From NCBI RefSeq assembly GCF_000518885.1, contig NZ_JAEL01000003.1, positions 23,987 to 87,986 of the forward strand: a stretch of DNA of 64,000 bases, given 5' to 3'. The DNA comes from Bacillus sp. J33 (GTDB lineage Bacteria > Bacillota > Bacilli > Bacillales > Cytobacillaceae). How positions within the stretch are numbered: the stretch's first letter is position 1; each line of letters begins with the position of its first letter. Below the pieces are notes generated by a model. It saw only the letters and a list, made by a program, of their open reading frames with translations. It was not told the origin of the DNA and ran no database searches. This document shows positions 42,670 through 51,387 of this stretch, piece after piece. The position numbers were made by a program, and so were the translations under genes.

Positions 42670-44043
42670 ATGATTAAGAAAACACTTCAAGAGATTGCGC
42701 AAATGATTAAGGCTGAAAATGATTTTTCATCTTTTCATGATACAGCCATCCAAGGGGTAAGCATCGACTCTAGAAAGATCGCAGAAGGCAATCTGTTTGT
42801 TCCTTTTAAAGGGGAGAATTCCGACGGCCATCGTTTTGTGGAAGATGCCCTTCGGAAAGGGGCAGCTGCCGCGTTCTGGCAAAAGGATGTTCCGAATCCT
42901 CCGCTTCATTTGCCAATCCTTCTGGTTGAAGATACTTTGAAAGCCCTTCAGGAATTAGCGAGAAGCTATCGTGATGAGTTAAAGGTTAAAGCAGTAGGCA
43001 TTACAGGAAGCAATGGAAAAACAACAACGAAAGATATGACAGCGAGTCTTTTGTCTTTAAAATACAAGGTTCAAAAGACTGAAGGGAATTATAACAACCA
43101 TATTGGACTGCCGCTTACGATTCTTGCTCTGGAAGAGGATACGGAAATAGCAGTTCTGGAAATGGGGATGAGCGGACGGGGAGAAATTGATTTTCTGACA
43201 AAGCTGGCCCGTCCCGAAGCCGTTATTATTACGAATATAGGGGAGTCCCATCTTCAGGATTTGGGATCCAGGGAAGGGATTGCAGAAGCGAAACTTGAGA
43301 TTGTGAACGGCCTTCAAGATAATGGCCTTGTCATCTACCATGGCGACGAGCCTCTTCTCAATGAAAAATTAAAATCTTACACTGGTTCTGCCGCTTTTAA
43401 AACCTTTGGAAGAACCGGGGAAAATGATGTATACCCGCTTGATATTGAACAGAATGACAGCGGCAGCACCTTTAGGATCAATGCCTCTGGCGAGGAATTT
43501 TACCTGCCTGTGCTAGGTACTCATAATGTACTCAATGCGCTGGCATCGATGATTGCCGCATTCCATTTCGGCGTGCCGTACGAAAAGATGAATGAGGGAT
43601 TCTCCAGCTTAAAGCTGACAAATATGCGGATGGAACTTCTGGAAGGGCGAAATGGCGAGAAAATCATCAATGATGCGTATAATGCAAGTCCGACTTCCAT
43701 GAATGCAGCTATAGAACTTATTGCCAACCTGCCTGGGTATAAAAAGAAAATCCTCGTTCTCGGCGATATGCTTGAACTTGGGCCACAGGAAGAAGATTTC
43801 CATTTTGCTATCGGGAAGTCAGTAGATGCAGAAAAAATCGATTATGTCTTTACATTCGGAAAGCTTGGCGAGTTTATAGCCAGGGGAGCGGAGCAAACAC
43901 TTTCCGCTGATCGGGTGTTTGCTTTTACAGACAAACAGCCGTTAATGGAAGAATTGAAAAAGCATGTTGATAAAGAAACGATCGTACTGGTGAAAGCGTC
44001 CAGGGGCATGAAGCTGGAAGAGGTCGTTTCCGCCCTTCAATAA
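42670..44043 (+). CDS. murF: UDP-N-acetylmuramoyl-tripeptide--D-alanyl-D-alanine ligase
   Basis: A 457-aa Mur ligase: N-terminal UDP-substrate domain (GVSIDSRKIAEGNLFVPFKG), central ATPase domain with GITGSNGKTTTKDM (about residue 113) and C-terminal domain with NDAYNASPTSMNAAIEL and ILVLGDMLELG. It attaches D-Ala-D-Ala to UDP-MurNAc-tripeptide in the cytoplasm. ATAGGAGGCGGC precedes the ATG. It lies 134 nt downstream of ddl. Confidence 0.96.
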   Translation: MIKKTLQEIAQMIKAENDFSSFHDTAIQGVSIDSRKIAEGNLFVPFKGENSDGHRFVEDALRKGAAAAFWQKDVPNPPLHLPILLVEDTLKALQELARSYRDELKVKAVGITGSNGKTTTKDMTASLLSLKYKVQKTEGNYNNHIGLPLTILALEEDTEIAVLEMGMSGRGEIDFLTKLARPEAVIITNIGESHLQDLGSREGIAEAKLEIVNGLQDNGLVIYHGDEPLLNEKLKSYTGSAAFKTFGRTGENDVYPLDIEQNDSGSTFRINASGEEFYLPVLGTHNVLNALASMIAAFHFGVPYEKMNEGFSSLKLTNMRMELLEGRNGEKIINDAYNASPTSMNAAIELIANLPGYKKKILVLGDMLELGPQEEDFHFAIGKSVDAEKIDYVFTFGKLGEFIARGAEQTLSADRVFAFTDKQPLMEELKKHVDKETIVLVKASRGMKLEEVVSALQ

Positions 44044-44065
44044 GTGCTTTCAGGGATATCTGGTT

Positions 44066-44394
44066 ATGATTGCTGATTTAACTAAAAAACTAGAAATCAC
44101 CAGCGAAATGAAGCTGCTCGTTTTAAATGCGCCTAAAGCGTATTTGAACAGCATTGACTAACTGCCCGAAAGTATAGCAGCAGATGTGTTAATGATGAAA
44201 TTTTAACAGAGATTATCCACGAACTGGAACAGCACCCAGAATGCCTTGCCTTTTTTAACACATTGGCACCGTCTTGCAAACATTCCTATATAGAATGGAT
44301 TTCCAGTGCCAAGTGCGAAGAAACCAAGAACAAAAGGCTAGGGAAAATGATATAGGAGCATTCAGAAGGGTATAAAAATCCCTATGCGAAGTAG
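44066..44394 (+). pseudogene. Remnant of a YdeI/OmpD-associated (OmdA) family gene
   Basis: An ATG frame at 44066 reads MIADLTKKLEITSEMKLLVL and NAPKAYLNSID, then stops (TAA), continues LPESIAADVLMMKF and stops again. After a frame change the DNA encodes ELEQHPECLAFFNTLAPSCK, HSYIEWISSAKCEETKNKRL, a stop within GKMI*EH, and finally SEGYKNPYAK. The second part matches the C-terminal OmdA-type segment (SYIEWI.SAK..ETK..R). At least three stops and a frameshift show the gene is dead. Not long enough in any frame to be called as a gene. Confidence 0.8.
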
Positions 44395-44429
44395 AATGGA
44401 TAGATCTTCCATGATAGTTAATCAGCCCC

Positions 44430-44445
44430 TGTTCCACGTGAAACA
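44430..44445. other. parS centromere-like site (Spo0J/ParB binding)
   Basis: TGTTCCACGTGAAACA matches the B. subtilis parS consensus at every base, and lies in a larger imperfect palindrome (CCCC...GGGG flanks). It sits in non-coding DNA between the YdeI pseudogene and the esterase gene. ParB/Spo0J would load condensin (SMC) here for chromosome segregation. Confidence 0.9.
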
Positions 44446-44527
44446 GGGGTTGATATGATTTTTGATCCGTATGCCCTAAAGGAAAGGTGTAAAATAAAAC
44501 TGACTTTTAAGACTTTTAATTAGAAAG

Positions 44528-45241
44528 ATGCAGGGGGTGATCAGGCTGATTGGCTGCATGTGTATACACGGTTTTACAGGAGCCCCATATGAAGTGGAGC
44601 CTCTTGTTCATTATTTAACAGCGCATACAGACTGGGAGATTGCGGTTCCAACCTTGCCGGGCCACGGGGATGAATTAAAGCTGAAGGGCATTGAGTACAA
44701 TAAGTGGATTGAACATGCGGAGGAAGAGCTAAAAAGGCTGATTGAACGCTGTGATAAGGTATATGTGATCGGCTTTTCCATGGGTGGGCTGATTGCGAGT
44801 TATTTAACAGTGCATTATCCGGTGGATAAGCTGATCCTTTTAAGCGCAGCTGCCTATTATGTAAACCCCAAGCAGCTTTTTTTCGATCTTAAGGATATGG
44901 CAAAGGATGCTTTCCGAGGGAGTCTGTCAGATAATGAACTGTTTGTCAGGTACAAACGGAAAATTAGTGCTACACCGATCACAGCAACACTGCAGTTTCG
45001 AAGGCTTGTTGCCCATATAAGGCCTATATTAAATCGGGTGACTGTGCCTACCTTGATTGCTCAAGGAGAAAGTGATGGTGTCGTCCCGCCAAGAAGTGCG
45101 CGATATTTATACAATAACATCGGTTCCTCGGCTAAAAAATTGATTTTTTTGAGAGAATCCAAACATTTAATTTGCCATTGTGAGGAAAGAGATGAACTCT
45201 TTCGCGAAGTCTTGAACTTTCTTAAAGGAAAGCCGGAATGA
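44528..45241 (+). CDS. Alpha/beta-hydrolase, carboxylesterase (Est30-like)
   Basis: A 237-aa alpha/beta hydrolase. The oxyanion region is CIHGFTGAPYEVEPLVHYL, the nucleophile elbow GFSMGG (about residue 88), the acid in GESDGVVPP and the His in SKHLI near the C-terminus. It matches monoacylglycerol-lipase/carboxylesterase relatives; the substrate is unknown. Start uncertain: ATG 44528, GTG 44537 or CTG 44546 are in frame, and GGGGGTGA at 44533-44540 would best serve the last. Monocistronic. Confidence 0.85.
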   Translation: MQGVIRLIGCMCIHGFTGAPYEVEPLVHYLTAHTDWEIAVPTLPGHGDELKLKGIEYNKWIEHAEEELKRLIERCDKVYVIGFSMGGLIASYLTVHYPVDKLILLSAAAYYVNPKQLFFDLKDMAKDAFRGSLSDNELFVRYKRKISATPITATLQFRRLVAHIRPILNRVTVPTLIAQGESDGVVPPRSARYLYNNIGSSAKKLIFLRESKHLICHCEERDELFREVLNFLKGKPE

Positions 45242-45333
45242 TAGGGTTTTCAGCCAGTCTTCAAGTTTGCATTGCATGCATGAAAATGGTAATATTAACA
45301 CCAAAGTGCCAACAGGAACTTCTTTTGAAACCG

Positions 45334-45364
45334 GACATACTCCAGAAGGAGAATGTCTTTTTTC
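45334..45364 (+). terminator. Terminator of the esterase gene
   Basis: GACATACTCC (45334-45343) pairs, with one mismatch, with GGAGAATGTC (45348-45357), then seven T. Confidence 0.78.
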
Positions 45365-45573
45365 ATTAAATGCGGAAGTATGCTCGATCCTCACAGTTTG
45401 TTCATGCTTTCGGTAAGGCCTGTTTAATTAGGGCTTTTCTCTTTTAGAAGGAAAGCAATAATTATATAAGAGACCTACTTGTCCATAAATCAATCAGGGA
45501 TTGAACTTACCCTCATCCTTTTCCTCAAGCGGGTTTCATATTGAGTGAGACTCTTCTTAGCGAAAATACACCG

Positions 45574-45735
45574 CACTTTTTATAAAGTGAAACTTCCATC
45601 AGTGGGGGGTTTTCATTCCCCACTGATGGTTAGTTGAACCAATCGGGCTTTTACGGGGAGTTGATCCCCGCTTATCCTTTACTATTGTCCCCTCAAAGTT
45701 TTGAAGTGGGGATCTTACTGCCCGTTAATGCGGGA
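45574..45735 (+). repeat. Structured non-coding element in the cshA leader (likely dispersed repeat or RNA)
   Basis: Three stem-loops in a row: CACTTT/AAAGTG (45574-45589); a perfect 12-bp stem CCATCAGTGGGG/CCCCACTGATGG (45596-45607 with 45618-45629); and a long stem where TTTACGGGGAGT (45650 on) pairs imperfectly with ACTGCCCGTTAA and inside it GATCCCCGCTT (45663-45673) pairs with AAGTGGGGATC (45704-45714). The rest of the 681-nt gap before cshA shows no gene. I believe similar sequence recurs in other Bacillus genomes, but cannot confirm it here. Confidence 0.65.
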
Positions 45736-45922
45736 TAAAACATAAGAAGGTACAGCTTTCTAAGCCGGAAAGACCCGGTTCTGGGCTCCGTTGTAGCGGA
45801 TGCCGTAACTTTTCTTATAATCGTCCGGAAGAGTGCCTCATAGGCCAATTTATCAGGAGAACTTCCTGCCTGCAAATATGCAGGGACAAAATTTTTCTAT
45901 GATTAGAAGGAGAATGAATACA

Positions 45923-47395
45923 TTGACAAAGTTTCAAGACTTGGGCATTAGCCCAGCGACAATGAAGTCACTAAAACGAATGGGATTTGAAGAAGCTACG
46001 CCAATTCAGGCCCAAACGATTCCATTGAGCTTAGAGAATAAAGATCTTATCGGCCAGGCACAAACAGGAACGGGGAAAACAGCTGCATTTGGAATTCCGA
46101 TGATCGATAAAATTGACAATACAAAAGATTTTATCCAGGGAATCGTAATCGCGCCAACACGTGAGCTTGCGATTCAGGTGTCTGAAGAGCTTTATAAAAT
46201 CGGCTATGGAAAAAGAACCAAAGTCCTTTCCATTTATGGAGGCCAGGATATTAACCGCCAAATCCGCGCCTTGAAGAATAAGCCCCATATTATCGTCGGA
46301 ACGCCAGGTCGAATTTTGGACCATATCAACCGCAAAACACTCCGTCTGGATAATGTCCATACAGCAATCCTGGATGAAGCAGATGAAATGCTGAATATGG
46401 GATTTATTGATGATATTGAATCGATCCTTGCGCAGATTCCTGAAGAACGCCAGACGCTTCTATTCTCTGCTACTATGCCTGCTCCAATCCGCAGAATGGC
46501 AGAGCGCTTTATGAAGGATCCTCAAATTATTCGGGTGAAAGCAAAGGAAATGACTGTATCATCCATTGAACAATATTATATTGAAACACATGAAAAGAAT
46601 AAGTTTGATGTGCTGACAAGACTATTGGATATCCAATCACCAGAGTTGGCGATTGTATTTGGACGTACAAAGCGCCGTGTTGATGAGCTTGCTGAAGCCT
46701 TGAATCTTCGCGGATATATGGCTGAAGGCATTCACGGAGACTTAAGCCAGGCAAAGCGAATTTCCGTGTTGCGCAAGTTTAAGGAAGGCAGCATCGACGT
46801 CCTTGTTGCAACGGATGTTGCCGCTCGCGGATTGGATATTTCCGGTGTAACGCATGTGTACAATTTTGATATCCCGCAGGATCCGGAAAGCTATGTTCAC
46901 CGCATTGGACGTACTGGCCGTGCCGGTAAAACTGGGGTTGCGATGACATTTATCACACCGCGTGAAAAATCTTATTTGCATGTTGTGGAAAGAACAACAA
47001 AGAAAAAAATGGAACGCATGGATGCTCCAACGCTGGATGAAGCACTAGAAGGCCAGCAAAAAGCGGTTATGGATAAAATTCTGCAGACAATTGAGGAAAA
47101 TAATCTGGACAGCTACAAAGAGGCTGCGGATGAATTGCTTTCGCAAAAGGACGCTTCAACAGTAGTACAGGCTGTACTAAAGATGCTTACAAAAGAACCG
47201 GATACCACTCCAGTTAAGCTGACAGAGGAAAAGCCTTTGCCAGTAAAGCGTGACAGAAAGCCAAACGACCGCAGCCGCGGAGGATATGGCGGCAGAGGCA
47301 GACAGGGCGGCCAAAAAGGATCCTACAAATCCCGCCAAGGCCATGCAGGCAAACGCCATAACAACAACCGAACAAACAGCAACAGCTACCGTTAA
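45923..47395 (+). CDS. cshA: DEAD-box ATP-dependent RNA helicase CshA
   Basis: A 490-aa helicase. Motifs in order: Q motif [10 protein letters not shown], motif [20 protein letters not shown] ([17 protein letters not shown]), SAT, and [13 protein letters not shown]; the last about 60 residues are a basic Arg/Gly/Lys-rich tail. CshA unwinds RNA in ribosome assembly and in the RNA degradosome. The start is TTG 45923 with AAGGAG 10 nt upstream; an ATG at 45914 is too close to that site. A long leader carrying structured sequence lies upstream. Confidence 0.95.
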   Translation: MTKFQDLGISPATMKSLKRMGFEEATPIQAQTIPLSLENKDLIGQAQTGTGKTAAFGIPMIDKIDNTKDFIQGIVIAPTRELAIQVSEELYKIGYGKRTKVLSIYGGQDINRQIRALKNKPHIIVGTPGRILDHINRKTLRLDNVHTAILDEADEMLNMGFIDDIESILAQIPEERQTLLFSATMPAPIRRMAERFMKDPQIIRVKAKEMTVSSIEQYYIETHEKNKFDVLTRLLDIQSPELAIVFGRTKRRVDELAEALNLRGYMAEGIHGDLSQAKRISVLRKFKEGSIDVLVATDVAARGLDISGVTHVYNFDIPQDPESYVHRIGRTGRAGKTGVAMTFITPREKSYLHVVERTTKKKMERMDAPTLDEALEGQQKAVMDKILQTIEENNLDSYKEAADELLSQKDASTVVQAVLKMLTKEPDTTPVKLTEEKPLPVKRDRKPNDRSRGGYGGRGRQGGQKGSYKSRQGHAGKRHNNNRTNSNSYR

Positions 47396-47402
47396 TAAAC
47401 CT

Positions 47403-47433
47403 AGAGAGCAGAAATTCTGCTCTCTTTTTTTCT
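47403..47433 (+). terminator. Terminator of cshA
   Basis: GAGAGCAG/CTGCTCTC hairpin (47404-47424) followed by a long T run. Confidence 0.9.
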
Positions 47434-47494
47434 TGGGAAAGAGATAGTGAGAACAGTTGTAAGGAGAAGTTAAGCTATCAAGTGAATATCTTTG

Positions 47495-47600
47495 TTATCT
47501 GTTATATAAAAATGTTTATCTGTCATATAGATTTTTTTATCCCTCTTATAAGTAGATTTATCCCCTTTATAAAAAATTTTGTCTGTATTATAGAGGTTCC
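47495..47600. repeat. 21-bp tandem repeat array (TTATCTGT family), five units
   Basis: Units begin at 47495, 47516, 47537, 47558 and 47579, exactly 21 bp apart, with TTATC(T/C)(G/C)T followed by a TTATA/CATATA-type core and A/T-rich filler. It occupies the cshA-ydbS gap; no gene is seen in 47434-47832. Confidence 0.85.
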
Positions 47601-47832
47601 CGGCATCGCTAATGCTAAGTTCCTTTCCATGGGAGACGTTCGGGATAGTAAAGTAATTTCTCTGTATATGCCGAGCATACTAAGGAAACCGCCGTGGCTA
47701 AAAGCCATCGACCAATCAAGCTTCGAAATTTAAGCAAATGCCCCCTGTTTTTTTCGTAAAAAGAGAGACACTTTCTTTGGTGTGTCATGTATACTTATAA
47801 CAGTGATATTTTGGAATTCCGGGGGGGAATAC

Positions 47833-48312
47833 ATGATTACAGAGCCGCATAAAAGGCTTCCGGCAAGGGGGCTGCTTGCATGGAGAATCTCCGGCACAAT
47901 CCACTCTGTATTTCCGCTGCTTATATCTGGCGGCATTATTGCTTTAGCTGTCCTGTTTAATTGGCCAATTTGGGTAACAGGCGCTTCATTGATGTTTTTT
48001 TCTGCCTATGCCTATTTTGTAATTATGATCCTTCCGGCTTTAAGGTGGAAGAGATTGAGATATGAGGTTCGGGAAAATGAAATTGAACTTAAATCCGGGA
48101 TATTTGTTATTAAAAGGACGCTTGTTCCGATGATTCGGGTACAGCATGTAGATACAAAGCAAGGGCCGATTTTGCGGAAGTACCGGCTGGCCACTGTGAC
48201 GATTTCTACGGCAGCTACGGTCCATGAGATTCCTGCACTGGATGTGGAGGAAGCGGAAGAGTTGCGTTTTTTCATTTCTCAGCTGGCAAGGGTTGCAGAT
48301 GATGATGTCTAA
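47833..48312 (+). CDS. ydbS: PH-domain membrane protein YdbS
   Basis: A 159-aa protein with two N-terminal hydrophobic segments and a bacterial PH (YdbS-like, bPH2) domain containing IFVIKRTLVPMIRVQHVDTKQGPI. The start ATG 47833 has GGGGGG 6-7 nt upstream. It overlaps ydbT, which has the same domain in multiple copies; the two probably form a membrane complex. In B. subtilis the pair is reported to affect resistance to certain antimicrobial peptides, but the biochemical role is unknown. Confidence 0.88.
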   Translation: MITEPHKRLPARGLLAWRISGTIHSVFPLLISGGIIALAVLFNWPIWVTGASLMFFSAYAYFVIMILPALRWKRLRYEVRENEIELKSGIFVIKRTLVPMIRVQHVDTKQGPILRKYRLATVTISTAATVHEIPALDVEEAEELRFFISQLARVADDDV

Positions 48313-49783
48313 TCCCAAACGGCTCCATCCTATATCTGCGGTAGCGAATTTTCTGAAACAGCTTAAGGAATTAATTGTTCCGTTTGTCATCTTTGTGGTG
48401 TTTGGAAGCAGGGGCGGAAACGGTGAAATTCTCCAGCTTGTTATTACAGCTGGTGTTGTTATAGCCGTGTTTATCATTGGAGTCCTTTCATGGCTAAGGT
48501 ATACCTATAGGCTTGAGGAAGGGGAACTCCGAATTGAATATGGCATTTTAGTGAGAAAGAAGAGATATATCCCGCTGGAAAGAATACAAAGTTTGGACTT
48601 ATCGGAAGGGCTGCTGCAAAGGCCTTTTGGGCTTGTCAAAATGAAGGTGGAGACGGCCGGTTCGAGCGGAGCAGGGGATGCGGAAGCGGTTCTGACCGCT
48701 ATTTCCAGGCGGGATGCAGATTTCATTCAGCAGGCATTTTCAGCGGCAAAAAATAAATTTTCGGAAAATCGGGATCAAGTTGATTTACCAGTAAAAACAC
48801 GGAAAGTAATCTACAGGATTTCACCTGGACAGCTGCTTCTTCTAGCTTCTACTTCAGGAGGAGTGGGAGTCGTGATCTCGGCTGTTTTTGCTTTTGTTTT
48901 TCAATTTGAAGAAATCATTCCGTATGAGAAAGTTTTTGCAGGGCTGGAGGGCTTTATTGCCAACGGGGTCATTTTTGTCAGTATTCTCGTTTTTATTGGG
49001 TTCTTAATTGCGTGGGTGATTGCGCTTATTGGAACGATGCTGAAGTATGCTGATTTCACACTAAGAAAAACCGATAAGGATTTGATCATAACAAGAGGCT
49101 TGCTGGAGAAACGGCAGATAACCATTCCGCTTCATCGGATACAAGCAATCCAAATCAGAGAGAACCTTATCAGACAGCCGTTTGGGTTAGCGGCTGTTTA
49201 TATTGAAAGTGCCGGGGGCTCACTTAAGGATAATGAAAGCGCCCGTGTCATGGTTTTGCCTATTATTAAAAGAAGCAGGGCAGCTGGCCTGTTAAAGGCC
49301 CATTTGCCAGACTATGAACTCCAGCCGGGATTTTTCAAGGCTCCGAGAAGGGCACTTAACAGGTATCTTTGGAGAGGATTTTTGGGAACCCTCCCGCTGG
49401 TCATTGCGCCAATAATATTTTTCAGGCCGTGGGGCTATTTCGCTTTGCTGCTTTTGATCTTCTCATTAGCCTGGTCATATCTGAAATATAAAGATGCAGG
49501 CTGGGATATCAGCTCGCAGCAGCTTGCACTCAGGTATCGAGGTATCGTAAGGACCACTGTTTTTATGAAAAAAAATCGAATACAGTCCCTCACGGTGAGT
49601 GAAAGCTATTTTCAGGAAAGGCGCAGCCTGGCTACAGTTGAAGCAGTCGTCATGTCCGGGACCGGGGGTACAGGCGGAACGGTTCTTGACCTGGATCGAA
49701 AAGAGGTATATGCCATTTATAAATGGTATTCCTATACAGGCATGAACAGAAATACGCTCATAAAAAAAGAAAAGCGCCAATGA
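48299..49783 (+). CDS. ydbT: PH-domain membrane protein YdbT
   Basis: A 494-aa protein with several hydrophobic helices and three YdbS-like PH repeats, each with an I-P-L-x-R-I-Q-x-(I/L) type strand: YIPLERIQSLDLSEGLLQRP, ITIPLHRIQAIQIRENLIRQ and a C-terminal MKKNRIQSLTVSESYFQE. The start is one of three consecutive ATG codons at 48299-48307, overlapping the ydbS stop. Functional partner of YdbS. Confidence 0.87.
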   Translation: MMMSNPKRLHPISAVANFLKQLKELIVPFVIFVVFGSRGGNGEILQLVITAGVVIAVFIIGVLSWLRYTYRLEEGELRIEYGILVRKKRYIPLERIQSLDLSEGLLQRPFGLVKMKVETAGSSGAGDAEAVLTAISRRDADFIQQAFSAAKNKFSENRDQVDLPVKTRKVIYRISPGQLLLLASTSGGVGVVISAVFAFVFQFEEIIPYEKVFAGLEGFIANGVIFVSILVFIGFLIAWVIALIGTMLKYADFTLRKTDKDLIITRGLLEKRQITIPLHRIQAIQIRENLIRQPFGLAAVYIESAGGSLKDNESARVMVLPIIKRSRAAGLLKAHLPDYELQPGFFKAPRRALNRYLWRGFLGTLPLVIAPIIFFRPWGYFALLLLIFSLAWSYLKYKDAGWDISSQQLALRYRGIVRTTVFMKKNRIQSLTVSESYFQERRSLATVEAVVMSGTGGTGGTVLDLDRKEVYAIYKWYSYTGMNRNTLIKKEKRQ

Positions 49784-49795
49784 GCGCTTTTTATT
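49764..49795. terminator. Bidirectional terminator between ydbT and rhomboid gene
   Basis: AAAGCGC (49771-49777) pairs with GCGCTTT (49784-49790), with A and T runs on the two sides. Confidence 0.78.
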
Positions 49796-50525
49796 ATTTT
49801 GCTAAAAATCCCAAAACGGCCAGCAGCAAAACCACACCCCAAAGGATCAGCCTGGAAGCAGGGACTCCTTTTAGGGACGGCCGCAATCCTGACATTCTTC
49901 CTGGACGCTGCATGCTTGCTGACATTGACTGACGCCCTTTTGAAAGGAAAGCTGCACCGATCAGGAAGCCGGCAATTAGCCCAAATATATGGGCAGTTAC
50001 ATTGATGTTAGGCTGCAAAAAGGTCATGATAACGCCAATTACAGTAATGGTCAGAATAATTTGCGAGTTTTCCCTTGATAGGAGATCTTTTCGAAAGATG
50101 ATGATGGCAGCGAAGAATCCGAATAAACCGAATATGGCTCCGCTGGCGCCGACATGAATATATGTCATTGGCTCTAAAAGAAGTGTAGCAATATTTGCTG
50201 CCACCCCTGCTGTTACATAAAGGAAGATGAACTTGGATTTTCCCAGGATTTGTTCCAGGGCAGGTCCAAATAGAACAAGAGAAAAGCTGTTAAACAGAAC
50301 ATGGGGAAATCCGCTATGCAAAATAATAGGAGTTACGAGCCGCCAATATTCCCCTTCGATGATATATAAGTTGACTCCAGCGAGCTTTTCGAAAATAAGA
50401 GCGTTGGGGAAAATGGGAATGACCGTTAATAAATAGAGTAAGATATGGATAAAAATGATAGTAGAAACCACAGGGTAAAATCGCAAAAACTCTCTTAGAC
50501 TTTCCGTTCTCGTAAACATAGGCAT
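49794..50525 (-). CDS. ydcA: Rhomboid family intramembrane serine protease (YdcA)
   Basis: A 243-aa six-helix rhomboid. The catalytic Ser is in HVGASGAIFGLFGF, the His in NVTAHIFGLIAGFLIGA, and the oxyanion-side Asn in HVLFNSFSLVLFGPALE, so all active-site elements are intact. It cleaves membrane-embedded substrates not known for this gene. Convergent with ydbT and divergent from acpS, the same arrangement as B. subtilis ydcA. Confidence 0.92.
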   Translation of the reverse strand: MPMFTRTESLREFLRFYPVVSTIIFIHILLYLLTVIPIFPNALIFEKLAGVNLYIIEGEYWRLVTPIILHSGFPHVLFNSFSLVLFGPALEQILGKSKFIFLYVTAGVAANIATLLLEPMTYIHVGASGAIFGLFGFFAAIIIFRKDLLSRENSQIILTITVIGVIMTFLQPNINVTAHIFGLIAGFLIGAAFLSKGRQSMSASMQRPGRMSGLRPSLKGVPASRLILWGVVLLLAVLGFLAK

Positions 50526-50675
50526 CCTCCCATTTTATAATACTATCTCCATCATAACCGGAAAAAGCGTTTTTCAGCATGCGATAACACTTTAATTTTC
50601 AATAACCATATACTTGCCTGAGCTTCTACTGTATTCTTTATGCAATGAAAAAAATAAATAGAAGGAAGATGAGAA

Positions 50676-51029
50676 ATGATTTCGGGAATTGGGATTGATA
50701 TAGCGGATCTTGAACGAATCCGCAAAATTACAGACAGGCAGGAACGATTTCCAGAGAGAATACTGACCTCCCGGGAGATGGCTTTTTATATGGATTTGCC
50801 AGAGAAAAGGCGTACTGAATATCTCGCCGGAAGATTTGCCGCAAAAGAGGCCTTTGCTAAAGCAGTTGGAACCGGGATTGGCGAAAAACTGTCTTTTCAA
50901 GATATCGAAATTGAAAAGGATGAACGGGGAAAGCCTTTTATTTCGAAGCCTTTCAAAAAAGGAGTCCATCTTTCCATCTCCCACAGCAGGGAATATGCTG
51001 TTGCGCAGGTAGTGGTTGAAGAAGTTTAA
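50676..51029 (+). CDS. acpS: Holo-[acyl-carrier-protein] synthase
   Basis: A 117-aa AcpS-type phosphopantetheinyl transferase. The magnesium site GIGIDIADLERI and the catalytic/CoA region GRFAAKEAFAKAVGTGIG are intact. It transfers 4'-phosphopantetheine from CoA to ACP. AGAAGGAAGATGAGA precedes the ATG. It is the first of the acpS-ydcC-alr-ndoAI-ndoA series found in Bacilli. Confidence 0.95.
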   Translation: MISGIGIDIADLERIRKITDRQERFPERILTSREMAFYMDLPEKRRTEYLAGRFAAKEAFAKAVGTGIGEKLSFQDIEIEKDERGKPFISKPFKKGVHLSISHSREYAVAQVVVEEV

Positions 51030-51301
51030 CCTTACCCTGTTGGGATTGGCTTAAAGCTTTGTGCTGATTTGGGATCTTGCTGAGGGGAGAAGGCGTGAGC
51101 TCCTCGAAATGCATTCGTATTTTTTCGTGTGAGCTTATAGAGGCCCCTTATTCTATGGCCAGCGGGAAGAGCGTTGCCTACGGCGATCTCCGAGGCGCCT
51201 TATACCCTGAAAAGCGTCAGAGGAGCGAAAGTAAACAACCAATTTTAACAGAGCCAAGAAATTCAAAAAGCTTGTCATTCCTCCTAGCATATTCCCTTAG
51301 G
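51030..51301. other. Intergenic region of unassigned, relatively GC-rich sequence
   Basis: No gene is seen. The stretch 51080-51240 is more GC-rich than the surrounding spacers (for example GGCGATCTCCGAGGCGCCTT at 51182-51201) and could be a degenerate repeat copy. Confidence 0.3.
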
Positions 51302-51374
51302 TTGTCTCATATATTCATAGTGCGATAGGAGAGACAGGCCAAATAGATTGGCCAATCTCACTGAAATGAGACAA
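51302..51374 (+). promoter_or_regulatory. Nested stem-loop leader of ydcC
   Basis: TTGTCTCAT (51302-51310) pairs perfectly with ATGAGACAA (51366-51374); inside, GAGA (51331) pairs with TCTC (51356) and GGCCAA (51337-51342) with TTGGCC (51348-51353). The outer stem ends at the AAAGGGG ribosome site of ydcC. Confidence 0.6.
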
Positions 51375-51387
51375 AGGGGCTGAAGGA

